Origin: Aquilonibacter sp963820185
Lineage (GTDB): Bacteria; Vulcanimicrobiota; Vulcanimicrobiia; Vulcanimicrobiales; Vulcanimicrobiaceae
NCBI GenBank assembly: GCA_963820185.1
Contig: CAWFYV010000002.1
Coordinates: forward strand, 496,001 to 560,000
Direction: 5' to 3'
DNA: 64,000 bases
Below, piece after piece: positions 33,527-42,100 of this stretch. The notes beneath the pieces are model-generated. The model was given only the letters and a program-made list of their open reading frames with translations, was not told where the DNA came from and did no database searches. Position 1 is the first letter of the stretch. The number at the start of each line of letters is the position of its first letter. Both the position numbers and the translations under genes were made by a program.

Positions 33527-33928
33527 CTAGTCCAAGAGAGCCAACGCCTGCGCGATGCGGTCGGCGCGTGCGCCGGGGTGGCTCGAGAGGTACGCGTCGA
33601 CCAGCCCTTGCCGGCCATGCCCCGCGAGCGCGTGCGCCGCGGCGAGCGAAACCGGCTCCGCCGGATCATCGAGCGCATACTCGAGTAATTTCTGCGAACG
33701 CTCGTCCTCGAGCGCGGCGACGGCAAAGATCAAATCGCAGCGCGCCGCTTCGGAAAGCCCCGCAAATTCTTCACCGGCTCCGTTCGTCCACGCGGTCGTC
33801 GCCTGCAACGGCGCACCGTCGCGCGTGATCTTCGGTGCCGTGGCGCGACGCGGAGCAAGCCACGCATAGAGGCCGATCAAGATTCCGGCGGCCAAAGTCA
33901 GCAAAGCGGCAGCGGCGATCAGCGACAA
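33527..33928 (-). CDS. Small membrane-anchored protein with HEAT-like tail (module copy 1)
   Basis: 133 residues from TTG 33928, chosen because an AGGGAG ribosome-binding site ends six bases upstream and the protein then begins at its membrane helix (LSLIAAAALLTLAAGILIGLYAWLAP). A soluble helical part follows. SEAARCDLIFAVAALEDERSQKLLEYALDDPAEPVSLAAAHALAGHG is the best HEAT-like pair in it (about residues 60-108, quoted only in part by key residues: paired Leu/Ala helices with a DDPAEPVS turn). It sits between the two giant genes, 12 bp before copy 2 and 10 bp after copy 1. Its partner-like copy is the gene at 29989-30282. Confidence 0.72.
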   Translation of the reverse strand: MSLIAAAALLTLAAGILIGLYAWLAPRRATAPKITRDGAPLQATTAWTNGAGEEFAGLSEAARCDLIFAVAALEDERSQKLLEYALDDPAEPVSLAAAHALAGHGRQGLVDAYLSSHPGARADRIAQALALLD

Positions 33929-33938
33929 ACGTTGCTCC

Positions 33939-36900
33939 CTAGACGACGTTCGCGTGCAGCGAGGTCCGTACCACATCGAGCGCCGCATCGAGCGCGACGT
34001 CACGCCGTCGTTGCAACGCATCGAGGAACTCCGTGCTATCGGCGTCGGCAAAGCTGTCGAGCCGCGCGATCAGCATGCCCCGATAGTGCGCAAACTGCGC
34101 CGTGCCATCCGGCAAGAAGCGCGCGAGAATTGCCCATGGCAATGCACTTGCAAGTTCGGTATCGCCCAAACGATCGCCCAATTCCGCGATCACTTGCGGA
34201 TCGTAGCTTCCGCGTAAAACCACGGTTGCGCCCGGCGTCTCGGCGGGCGTGCCACGCGCGCCGTGCACGTCGTGCAGCAGGCGCTCGAGCGTCGCACGCA
34301 TCGAGGGCGTCTCGATGTCGCGCGGCGCAATCACGTAACTCGAGAGCCGTAACTTGATGAACAAGCGATCGGTCTCGTCGCGCAGCATCTCCCGCATCGA
34401 GGCGACGGCGCCCACGTGCGTATCGCCGATTGCCTCGGGGAAGAACGCGCGCATCGCAAACAGATGCGTGATCAATCCGTCGAAGCGCGCTTCATCCAAG
34501 AAGCGCAGCACGCGCGCGTGGCGCTCGGCGGTGAACGTCACCGCGACGCCGACCCGCTCGCCTGCGAGCGTCCCGTCAAGCGTGTCGCCGTTGCTCGCGG
34601 CCACAAGCGCCGGATACTCCGCGCCGATGATACTGCGACCGGCGGTCTCGCCATTGCCCGCTACCGGCGTTGCCGGCGGCAATTCCATGAAGCGATCTTC
34701 GGTGAGCATGCGCTGGCCGCCGAACGACGGGCCAACCATGCCGTCGAGTCCGAACGGCAACCCCGGAATCGCATTTGCAAAGACCGGAGCCGCGCGCACT
34801 TTGAGCTCATTCGAGGGCATCTCGTCGTGACGGTCGCCATCGTAGTGCACCGTTGCCGTGCGCGTGATCGCTTCGCCCGCGGGCAAGCCATTATGTACCA
34901 CGTCGCGGAAGCGAATCGTGGCTTCGACGCCGGGATCGACGTCGTTGAGCACGATGCCGCGTTCGCTTGCGAGCGCCGAAAGCGCCCCGACGTCGCGCAT
35001 CGGTACGTCGTTGACCGTGGTCGAGTTCGGGACGTAGATCAACGACGCGGGTTGCGCGCAGAAGATCTGCACGCGCCGCGCCGGCCCATCGCCGCCATTG
35101 CGCACGTGCAGCGTCCATTCGATCGTTTCGCCGACGTCGACCACGTCGATCGGTTCGCTGCGCAGCGTGCCGACCGAGAAATCGGGTTCAGCGGTCGTCG
35201 CGATCGTCAAACGATCGAGAGGCACCGGAAGCATCGCATCGGCGGTAAGCACGCCGTCGACCGTCACGGGATATTCGCGCGCCAAACTGCGCAAGAGCCG
35301 TAAGCCCAAACGCGCTTCGGCAGTCGCGCCGGGACCGATCTCGCCGAAGACGAGCTTCGATTTCTCACGCGTCGCGCCGTCGACGGTTTCCAGCCGCGCT
35401 TCGGGCGAAATGTACAAGCGCACGCGCACGTTGTGCGCGACGTCGCTGCCGACGTTGGTGATACGCACCGCGACATCGGCGAGTTGATTGGGCCGCAACA
35501 CTTCATCGCTCTCGAGGCGCAGGTCCGAGCTTTGCGGCGAGAACGAGGGATGCGAATCGACGCGCCACGTCGCTTCACCCAGCGGGGTCTCACCCAACTC
35601 GCGGGTGTGCACGCTCGCGCCGATGCGCAGCTCGCTACGATCCGGATACGGCGTACGCACGCGCGCACGCAGCGTGAATTTGCGCTGCGCATACGGATCG
35701 ATCGTGCCGATTTCGGCGGTGTCGCCGTCTAACGCTACGCGCGAAGTTTTTTCAACCAGGCGCACTTCGTCGAGCGCGGGATCGATGCGCAGATGCAACA
35801 CGACATCCGTCGCGCCCGTGCTGCCTTCGTTTGCGACGGTGATCGTTGCTTCGACTTCCTCCCCGGGTTTAACGACTTCGCCGTGCGTGCGCGCGATCGC
35901 GTTGCGCCGTCCGGGCAACGCCGGCTCGGAGTGAATGGCGACCGTGCGTTCGAAGCGGCGCTGCGAATCGTCGCCGCGTGCGGGCTCCCACGCGAGCGTC
36001 GCGGCGATTTCAATCGTCGAGCTGTCGGGCAACGGTGACACGACGATCGCTTCGCACAAGAGATCGACGCGCTCGTCACCGTCGACGCGTCCGAGGTCGA
36101 ACGTCAGCGCTTCCTTTTTCTTCGTTTCTCTGATCGAACGGCCATTGATCGGACGGCCGTCGATCAACGTCGCGCCGCGCACAGGTACGAGCGTGTCGGG
36201 CAGTTCGAGCACCGCGGTGACGTTCTCGGCGGCGGCCGATCCGGCATTGAACGCGCATAGCGACATCGTGATGCGCTGACCAGGGCGCACGTCATAGGCC
36301 GGTTCCACCGAGAAGGTCGTACGATCGTCGTCGAAGTCGGGCGTCGAGCGGACGACGAGCGACGCGGGCTCGAGCGCAAATGCGGCAGTTTCTTGCGAGG
36401 CGACGTGCGCGTGCGCCACGATCGCCGTGCCATCGTGTAAGGGCGATGCGATCTCCACCCGGTAGACGAGTGTTGAGCTCGCGCTCGCCGCGAGTGCCGG
36501 CGTGACGATCGGCGCGTGCACGCGATCGAAGGGTTGGCCGAGGTCGCGTTCGATCTCGCGGCCGTTGACCCGGGCCGAGTTGGGCACGTAGCGGGTGTGC
36601 TCGGGAATCGTGGCCACCACGACCACATCGTGGGCGCTCGACTCGCCCGCGTTGTGCAGGCGTACGGTGATCTGTGCCTCGGCCCCGGGAACCGGCTCCG
36701 AGCGGGCCTCTATGGCGATCCCGGTCAGCTTGTTCTCGAGGAGCGGGCGGCTGCGCGCGATCAGCCGGATGATGTTCGAGCCGACCGGCGGCACTTCAAA
36801 GGAAGCAACCGCGGCCTGCAACTCGATCATCGTGCCGTTCTCGATGGCACCCGCGACGCTATAGGAGATTTCGATGCGCCGCTCTTCGCCCGCGTCGATG

Positions 36901-37187
36901 TCGCCGATGTGGGCTCCGCTGCGCGAGAGCAACGGTGAGTTGCCTTGCTCGTCGTCGAGGCTTGTGCCATCGAGTTGCCCGGTGCCGACCAAATACACCA
37001 GGCCGTCGGGGAGATTGAAGCGCACGCGCACGCCGGTCGCCGGAGCGCCGCCTTGATTGCGGAACGTGAACGTGGCGCGCACCGTCATTCCAGGTTCCAA
37101 CTCGCGGTCGGGCGAAACGACGAGCGTCCGGAGCCCCTCAGGTAACGTTGGTGCTCCCGGCGCAAAAACTTCAGACAGGGTGCGCAT
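33939..37187 (-). CDS. Giant DUF11/CARDB-type beta-repeat protein (module copy 1)
   Basis: About 1082 residues from ATG 37187 (MRTLSEVFAPGAPTLPEG). It is a clear paralogue of the 30269-33514 protein. The N-terminal region FAPGAPTLPEGLRTLVVSPD and the repeat NQGGAPATGVRVRFNLPDGL match the partner nearly residue for residue. Several further DUF11-like domains follow (NAGESSAHDVVVVATIPEH, NVGSDVAHNVRVRLYISPE, NGGDGPARRVQIFCAQPAS). The same helical C-terminal domain ends the protein (FTAERHARVLRFLDEA, GLITHLFAMRAFFPE, DRLFIKLRLSSYVIAPRDIE). No signal peptide, sortase motif or membrane helix is visible. It is first in the leftward operon and divergent from the aminotransferase gene. Confidence 0.85.
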   Translation of the reverse strand: MRTLSEVFAPGAPTLPEGLRTLVVSPDRELEPGMTVRATFTFRNQGGAPATGVRVRFNLPDGLVYLVGTGQLDGTSLDDEQGNSPLLSRSGAHIGDIDAGEERRIEISYSVAGAIENGTMIELQAAVASFEVPPVGSNIIRLIARSRPLLENKLTGIAIEARSEPVPGAEAQITVRLHNAGESSAHDVVVVATIPEHTRYVPNSARVNGREIERDLGQPFDRVHAPIVTPALAASASSTLVYRVEIASPLHDGTAIVAHAHVASQETAAFALEPASLVVRSTPDFDDDRTTFSVEPAYDVRPGQRITMSLCAFNAGSAAAENVTAVLELPDTLVPVRGATLIDGRPINGRSIRETKKKEALTFDLGRVDGDERVDLLCEAIVVSPLPDSSTIEIAATLAWEPARGDDSQRRFERTVAIHSEPALPGRRNAIARTHGEVVKPGEEVEATITVANEGSTGATDVVLHLRIDPALDEVRLVEKTSRVALDGDTAEIGTIDPYAQRKFTLRARVRTPYPDRSELRIGASVHTRELGETPLGEATWRVDSHPSFSPQSSDLRLESDEVLRPNQLADVAVRITNVGSDVAHNVRVRLYISPEARLETVDGATREKSKLVFGEIGPGATAEARLGLRLLRSLAREYPVTVDGVLTADAMLPVPLDRLTIATTAEPDFSVGTLRSEPIDVVDVGETIEWTLHVRNGGDGPARRVQIFCAQPASLIYVPNSTTVNDVPMRDVGALSALASERGIVLNDVDPGVEATIRFRDVVHNGLPAGEAITRTATVHYDGDRHDEMPSNELKVRAAPVFANAIPGLPFGLDGMVGPSFGGQRMLTEDRFMELPPATPVAGNGETAGRSIIGAEYPALVAASNGDTLDGTLAGERVGVAVTFTAERHARVLRFLDEARFDGLITHLFAMRAFFPEAIGDTHVGAVASMREMLRDETDRLFIKLRLSSYVIAPRDIETPSMRATLERLLHDVHGARGTPAETPGATVVLRGSYDPQVIAELGDRLGDTELASALPWAILARFLPDGTAQFAHYRGMLIARLDSFADADSTEFLDALQRRRDVALDAALDVVRTSLHANVV

Positions 37188-37240
37188 GACGCGGTGAACG
37201 TTCGCCGCGCGCGGCACGCTACCTTGAGGGGAAAATCCAC

Positions 37241-38437
37241 ATGCTCGCCACACAGAAATCGTTTGTTACGCGCGCCCTCGCGCGCCTCGGCTCTGAGAAC
37301 GCGTTCCAAATTTTGCAACGCGCACGCGAGATCGAAGCAACGGGCCGGCGCGTCGTCCACATGGAGATCGGCGAGCCGGATTTCGATACGCCCGACAACA
37401 TCAAGCGCGCCGCAGTCGATTCACTCTTGGCGCACGACACGCATTACACGCCGTCACAAGGCACGAAGGAGTTGCGTGAAGTCGTCGCCGAGTACGCGTC
37501 GCGCTTCCGCAAGATGGCGACACCGTACACCGCGGCGAACGTCACGATCTCGCCGGGCGCAAAACCGATCATCTGGAACATCCTCTCGGCGCTGCTCGAT
37601 CCAGGCGACGAGTTCGTGTACTTCGACCCGGCGTATCCCGCCTACGCATCGGCATCGAGCTACTTGCAAGCCAGCGTCACGCGGATCCCATTACACGAAG
37701 AGCGCGGCTGGCGCATGGATCTCGACGAGCTTGCTGCGTGTGTGTCGGACAAAACGAAAGCGGTGATGATCAACTCGCCGCACAATCCGACCGGTGGTGT
37801 GCTGCTCAAGAGCGATCTCGAACGCATCGCCGAGCTTGCGCAAAAGCACAACTTCCTGGTGGTCGCCGACGAAATCTACAGTCGCAACTTCTATCTCGAT
37901 TCGGAATACATTTCGATCGCCGCGCTGCCCGGTATGCAAGAGCGCACGATCATCGTCGACGGCTTCTCGAAAGCGTATGCGATGACCGGCTGGCGCCTGG
38001 GCTATGCGATCATGCCCGAAGACCTGTGCAAAGCGGTGACGCTCTTCAATAACAACACGTTTAGCTGCGTCACGTCGTTCGTGCAGCAGGCCGGTATTGA
38101 AGCACTGCTCGGGCCCGATACCGCGGTGCGCGAGATGAACGACATCTTCCGTCAGCGTCGCGACAAGCTGGTGAACGGGCTCAACGCACTGCCCGGTGTG
38201 CACTGCACGCTACCCGAAGGCGCGTTCTATGCCTTTCCCAACGTGTCGGGCATCACCAAAGACGACAAGAAGCTCGCCAGCTTCATCCTAGAAGAAGCGG
38301 GTGTTGCGTGCGGCGGCGGCTCGAGCTTTGGCCCGGCCGGCGCAGGGTACTTACGCTTCTCCTACGCGACGTCGCTGGCTGACATCGACTACGCGTTGCA
38401 CCAACTTGCCGAGTACTTGCCGAAGTTTAAAGGCTAG
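37241..38437 (+). CDS. Class I/II pyridoxal-phosphate aminotransferase (aspartate-type)
   Basis: 398 residues, fold type I. The PLP lysine is in VDGFSKAYAMTGWRLGY, the substrate/PLP asparagine in INSPHNPTGGV, the PLP phosphate and ring contacts in ISPGAKPIIW, YFDPAYPAY and VVADEIYSR, and the carboxylate-binding Arg in YLRFSYA. It is closest to the AspC/PatA group of subfamily I-gamma; the exact amino donor cannot be fixed from motifs. A GAGGGG ribosome-binding site precedes the ATG. It is followed by a small membrane protein with a 1-bp overlap. Confidence 0.93.
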   Translation: MLATQKSFVTRALARLGSENAFQILQRAREIEATGRRVVHMEIGEPDFDTPDNIKRAAVDSLLAHDTHYTPSQGTKELREVVAEYASRFRKMATPYTAANVTISPGAKPIIWNILSALLDPGDEFVYFDPAYPAYASASSYLQASVTRIPLHEERGWRMDLDELAACVSDKTKAVMINSPHNPTGGVLLKSDLERIAELAQKHNFLVVADEIYSRNFYLDSEYISIAALPGMQERTIIVDGFSKAYAMTGWRLGYAIMPEDLCKAVTLFNNNTFSCVTSFVQQAGIEALLGPDTAVREMNDIFRQRRDKLVNGLNALPGVHCTLPEGAFYAFPNVSGITKDDKKLASFILEEAGVACGGGSSFGPAGAGYLRFSYATSLADIDYALHQLAEYLPKFKG

Positions 38438-38769
38438 TGCCTACGCTCGCTGTTGTTTTTCTTCTAGCGGTCACCGTTCTCGTCGCCGCGGTCGTTCGGG
38501 GCTGGGGTGCCATCACACTGATGAGCAACTACAGCGTTGACGAGTATCTGGCCACGCCGCGTGCGCGACAGCTCTATTGGATAAGCGCCGTAATGCCACT
38601 CATTATGGTCGGCGCAATCGTCGCGTTGGCCAGCATGACCGGAATCTGGTGGGTGACGCTGCCGGCGTGTTTATTCGCCGCTTTCGTCATCTGCAAGACC
38701 CTATGGGTGCTGCACATGCGCTTCAGCGGCAAATACCGCGAATTCTACCGCGCCATGCAGTGGCGCTAA
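38437..38769 (+). CDS. Small membrane protein of unknown function
   Basis: 110 residues from GTG 38437, overlapping the aminotransferase stop by one base. It has three hydrophobic stretches: an N-terminal helix (LAVVFLLAVTVLVAAVV), a middle pair (AVMPLIMVGAIVALASM and WWVTLPACLFAAFVICKTLWVL), and then a basic C terminus. A soluble segment, NYSVDEYLATPRARQLYW, lies between helices 1 and 2. No family is recognised. The close spacing suggests co-expression with the aminotransferase. Confidence 0.65.
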   Translation: MPTLAVVFLLAVTVLVAAVVRGWGAITLMSNYSVDEYLATPRARQLYWISAVMPLIMVGAIVALASMTGIWWVTLPACLFAAFVICKTLWVLHMRFSGKYREFYRAMQWR

Positions 38770-38777
38770 AGCGCCTC

Positions 38778-39005
38778 TTGTCATCCCGAGCGCAGTGAGC
38801 GTAGTCGAGGGACGCATGTTGGCTATTGCCAAGCGAAGGCTCGAAGTTTTGCGCCATTCGCAGGATGCGAATTTCCTTTGGCCGTCGCGCAAAACTCGCG
38901 CAGCAGGAGCGGCGCACGATGCGCCGCGAGGAGCGTCTTCGCGGGCAATAGCCGGTATGCGGCTCCCTCGACTACGGCGCTGCGCGCCTACGCTCGGGAT
39001 GACAA
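38778..39005. repeat. 228-bp palindromic intergenic element with terminal inverted repeats
   Basis: The left end reads TTGTCATCCCGAGCG and the right end is its reverse complement, CGCTCGGGATGACAA. Further in, AGTCGAGGGA pairs with TCCCTCGACT, and GGCTATTGCC pairs with GGCAATAGCC, so most of the element can fold into one long imperfect hairpin. TGTCATCCCGAGCG-type sequences occur as dispersed intergenic repeats in many bacterial genomes. A MITE-like or REP-like nature is likely, and no coding sequence is inside. It fills the gap between convergent genes. Confidence 0.8.
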
Positions 39006-39012
39006 AGGCGGG

Positions 39013-40581
39013 CTACAGCGATAACCATGTTGCCGTTGCCATCGCGCCGAGCAGTTGGCCGTTTCGGTGCGCAATGTCTTTGTCGTCGTAGATGCTGCCC
39101 TTGCCTTGCGTGCGATTGATGTAAAACGCAAACGCGATGTGGTGGCCGCTGCGCGTCGTCATGTAGCCGGCGAGCCCTTTGGCCGTGATGATCTCGTTAT
39201 CGTTGAGCTGGTTTGGAGCGCCGAACGTTCCGGTTTTCGCGAAGACTTTGCCGGCTGCCGGCGAGTCGTTCTGGATATTGAAGAGCGTGCCGTCGACGCC
39301 CAATGTGGGCAACCCGTTGTGGAAGTCGTTGTACCACGTTTGCGTACGCACCCACGCGAGGTAGTGCACCATGAAGTCCGGAGTGAAAAACGCGGAGACG
39401 CCGAGGCCATCGGTCATCGAGGCGCTGTTGGTGTCGAGTCCTGCGCGCTGCAACATCGCCCGTTCGAGGGCGAAGCCTTGTGCGAGCGGATTGGTGTGCG
39501 GCGTGGGCGCAACGTGCACGGCCCAGGTGTAGGGACCCATTGCCGCATGCAAGTTATCGCTCAGCTTGAGCGTGATGCGCACGTCTTGCGCGAGTGGTGG
39601 TGAGGTGTGGGATGCAACGAGGTTCTGCACGGTATAGCTCGACTTCGCAACGGTCGGATCGAACGGCGCCGCGCTTGCCGGCGCAGTGATCGTAACGCGC
39701 AGATTCTGCAGAATATTGGCAAAGGCCATCTGCGCGAAGACCTCGGGGTTCGGCACGCGATAGGCGTAGAGAATCGGCAGGCCAGCCGGCGTCGTACCAG
39801 TGATCGTCACAACGTGCGTGCCGTTGGGCTGCGTCACGTCGTTGCTCATGTCGACCGATGGTTCGCTGCCCACTTTCCCGGTCGTAGTTTTATTCACGAA
39901 CTGCACGTACGGCGTTTGCGGCGAGATCGTGCTCGTCGTTGCATCACCGGTGTGCGCACCCGGCGAGATCGTGATGTCGACGACGTTGTCGTTGAGGATC
40001 ATCGGTGAGACCATTGTGCCCGTGCCGCCTTCGGGACCGGGACTTGCGAAGAGCGATGCGTCGACGACGACGCGGCCGTCGATCGCTTTGATGCCGCTCG
40101 CCTGCACCTGCACTGCGAGCTGCCACAGCACGGTCAACGGATCGCCGGGCACCGCCTTGGTATGCGGTGAGCCGTCGTAGGCGTGGTCTTCGTTTTCAAA
40201 CGCGAGCGTACCGTCGGGTTGGATGCGCTGCGAGATGTTCGGATCGCCGCTTGCGACGAGAACCAAATCGCCGTGCAGCACACCGCTCGTGTCAATCGGT
40301 CCGGTGCGATAGACCGGTGTCGTCCAGCGGAAATTCGGTCCGAGCAGCGCGAGGCTCGTTCCTTCGGTGAGGAGCTTGGTCGTCGATGCAGCCTCCATAT
40401 ACGTCTTCGCATTGCGCGCAAAGAGTACACGGTGGGTGTCGAGATCGTACACTTCGCCGGCGACGATCGCGTGCGCTAGCAGCGGCGTTGCAAGGATCTG
40501 GGTCATCGTCGGCGGGGCGCTTGTTCCCGCAGCAATCAGCGCGATAAACGCAAACAGCACCACAATTAATCGCTGGTTCAT
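39013..40581 (-). CDS. dacB: PBP4-type D-alanyl-D-alanine carboxypeptidase/endopeptidase
   Basis: 522 residues with an N-terminal signal peptide (LIVVLFAFIALIAAGTSA). The peptidase S13 motifs are S66-T-T-K69 (in EAASTTKLLTEG), SDN in LKLSDNLHA and KTG in FAKTGTFGAP. The large insert between the first two motifs (~100-330) is typical of PBP4. It trims or cuts peptidoglycan crosslinks in the periplasm. Upstream it is divergent from the lipoprotein gene at 40682, and its 3' end abuts the palindromic repeat. Confidence 0.92.
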   Translation of the reverse strand: MNQRLIVVLFAFIALIAAGTSAPPTMTQILATPLLAHAIVAGEVYDLDTHRVLFARNAKTYMEAASTTKLLTEGTSLALLGPNFRWTTPVYRTGPIDTSGVLHGDLVLVASGDPNISQRIQPDGTLAFENEDHAYDGSPHTKAVPGDPLTVLWQLAVQVQASGIKAIDGRVVVDASLFASPGPEGGTGTMVSPMILNDNVVDITISPGAHTGDATTSTISPQTPYVQFVNKTTTGKVGSEPSVDMSNDVTQPNGTHVVTITGTTPAGLPILYAYRVPNPEVFAQMAFANILQNLRVTITAPASAAPFDPTVAKSSYTVQNLVASHTSPPLAQDVRITLKLSDNLHAAMGPYTWAVHVAPTPHTNPLAQGFALERAMLQRAGLDTNSASMTDGLGVSAFFTPDFMVHYLAWVRTQTWYNDFHNGLPTLGVDGTLFNIQNDSPAAGKVFAKTGTFGAPNQLNDNEIITAKGLAGYMTTRSGHHIAFAFYINRTQGKGSIYDDKDIAHRNGQLLGAMATATWLSL

Positions 40582-40681
40582 CTTCGTACGCTTCCTCAGG
40601 TGTGCCTAATGATCATGCGTGGTTCCCCAACTTATGCTCGGAAAGCGCCAGTACAACGCGTCCACGCAAGAGGAACAATCC

Positions 40682-41836
40682 ATGCGAACTATACTGTTAG
40701 CCGTCCTCGCTGCCACGATGACGCTAGCCGCATGCAGCGGCGGCGGCAGCACGTCGACGATGCCATCGACAGGCGGCGGCGGATCGACCCAAGCGAATCA
40801 AACGCAGTCGCAAACCGCGATCGATGCTACCAACGCGCTGGGTGATCCGGTCAAAACCGTGGCCGATTTCAACGACACGACCAGCGGCACGGCAACCGCG
40901 CAACGCGCGACGAACAAGACCGTCATGCTCTCGAGCGGCGTCTGCAACAACGGCGTCGAGTTCTGGTCGCCCGATAAGAACGGCGATCCGAATTCGACCG
41001 AAGAGCAATATTTCTACGACAGTGCGTGCAGCGAACTCGCGCGTGACGTCGTGCGCATCTACGCGATTACCGGCACGTCGGAAACGGTCAATCGCACCGA
41101 ATCGCAGTACGCAATCAACAACAGCACGGCGATCGCGTCGCGCACGTCCACCGTCACTTACCTCAACGGCACCTATGGCAGCAACGGCTATCCCGTCGTC
41201 GCCGACGGGTTCGCGCGCGACGCTGCGAGCAGCACCAACATCGCCGGATCCAAGACCATCGTCGGTGACGATGAGTTGGTCATGCAAGCCGGCAGCAACG
41301 GCAGCAATGCCTGGTGCGGCGATTCGGCCGGCTACAACGCAACCGGTATCGCGTCGCTTAACGAGACGTTTGGGTGGCAGGGCGGCGTACTGAGCGGCGG
41401 GACGCGCACGCTCAACAACGACGGCTCGGTCACGTGGACGGCCACGCATACCGGATCGGTCTTCACCGGCGCAATCGGCTCGCTTTCGATCGCCGTCGGC
41501 TCGGAGAACACGACCTGCCTGGTCGCCACCCCGCAGTACACGTTGAGTGGTGGCACGTCGCAGGGCAGCTACTCGATCCCGGTCACCACCACGTACATGC
41601 ACGGCGAGCTGACCAACCTCACCGTCACGAACGCCCAACTTGCCAACGGCAACACGCTCAACGTGACGACGAACTCCGGCGTGTCCAACACCGTGTCGAA
41701 CTTCATCACCGGCACGATTAGCAACGGCAGCACGCAGATCGCGACATTCGCGGTCGACGGCTTCGGCGACGGCACGCTGACCGTAACCCCGAGCGGAACG
41801 CAATATGTGATCGACGATTGGCATGTGGCCAAGTAA
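40682..41836 (+). CDS. Lipoprotein of unknown function, Ser/Thr/Asn-rich
   Basis: 384 residues from ATG 40682, preceded by an AGAGGA ribosome-binding site. The signal ends in a lipobox, TLAACSGGG, and a Ser/Gly/Thr linker follows. The mature protein is beta-rich and poor in Lys and Arg, with many NNS/NGT/TSG turns and four or more cysteines (GVCNNG, SACSEL, AWCGDS, TTCLV) that could pair after export. No domain is recognised; a cell-surface role is an inference. The gene is monocistronic and followed by a strong terminator at 41921. Confidence 0.75.
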   Translation: MRTILLAVLAATMTLAACSGGGSTSTMPSTGGGGSTQANQTQSQTAIDATNALGDPVKTVADFNDTTSGTATAQRATNKTVMLSSGVCNNGVEFWSPDKNGDPNSTEEQYFYDSACSELARDVVRIYAITGTSETVNRTESQYAINNSTAIASRTSTVTYLNGTYGSNGYPVVADGFARDAASSTNIAGSKTIVGDDELVMQAGSNGSNAWCGDSAGYNATGIASLNETFGWQGGVLSGGTRTLNNDGSVTWTATHTGSVFTGAIGSLSIAVGSENTTCLVATPQYTLSGGTSQGSYSIPVTTTYMHGELTNLTVTNAQLANGNTLNVTTNSGVSNTVSNFITGTISNGSTQIATFAVDGFGDGTLTVTPSGTQYVIDDWHVAK

Positions 41837-41920
41837 GCAGGCGGTCGAATTACCGGTTTAATTCTGCTGCAACCGCGGTATCATGAGATTGGGAAAACGA
41901 TAAACGATTCCCGATGAACC

Positions 41921-41957
41921 GGGCCCGGCGTGAGTAAGCGCCGGGCCTTCTGTGTTT
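41921..41957 (+). terminator. Rho-independent terminator after the lipoprotein gene
   Basis: GGCCCGGCG (within 41921-41930) pairs with CGCCGGGCC (41939-41947) across an 8-base loop, and the stem is followed by TTCTGTGTTT. It lies 85 bp downstream of the lipoprotein stop. Confidence 0.75.
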
Positions 41958-42042
41958 CTCTTAGCCCAATCTAATGATCGCTCGGTACTTCGCTCATTAT
42001 GCTTGTTGCCAGGGAAAACCCAAGAAGTCCCGTTGCTACGCG

Positions 42043-42083
42043 AAAGCCCCGGCGGAATACTGGCCTGCCGGGGTTATTCGTTT
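42043..42083. terminator. Second hairpin terminator between convergent genes
   Basis: CCCCGGC (42047-42053) pairs with GCCGGGG (42067-42073) and is flanked by AAAG on the left and TTATTCGTTT on the right. It may terminate rightward read-through and, with a weaker T-tract, leftward trpS transcription. The rest of 41837-42100 shows nothing else I can identify. Confidence 0.55.
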
Positions 42084-42100
42084 CTAGAGCAGGTTGATCT

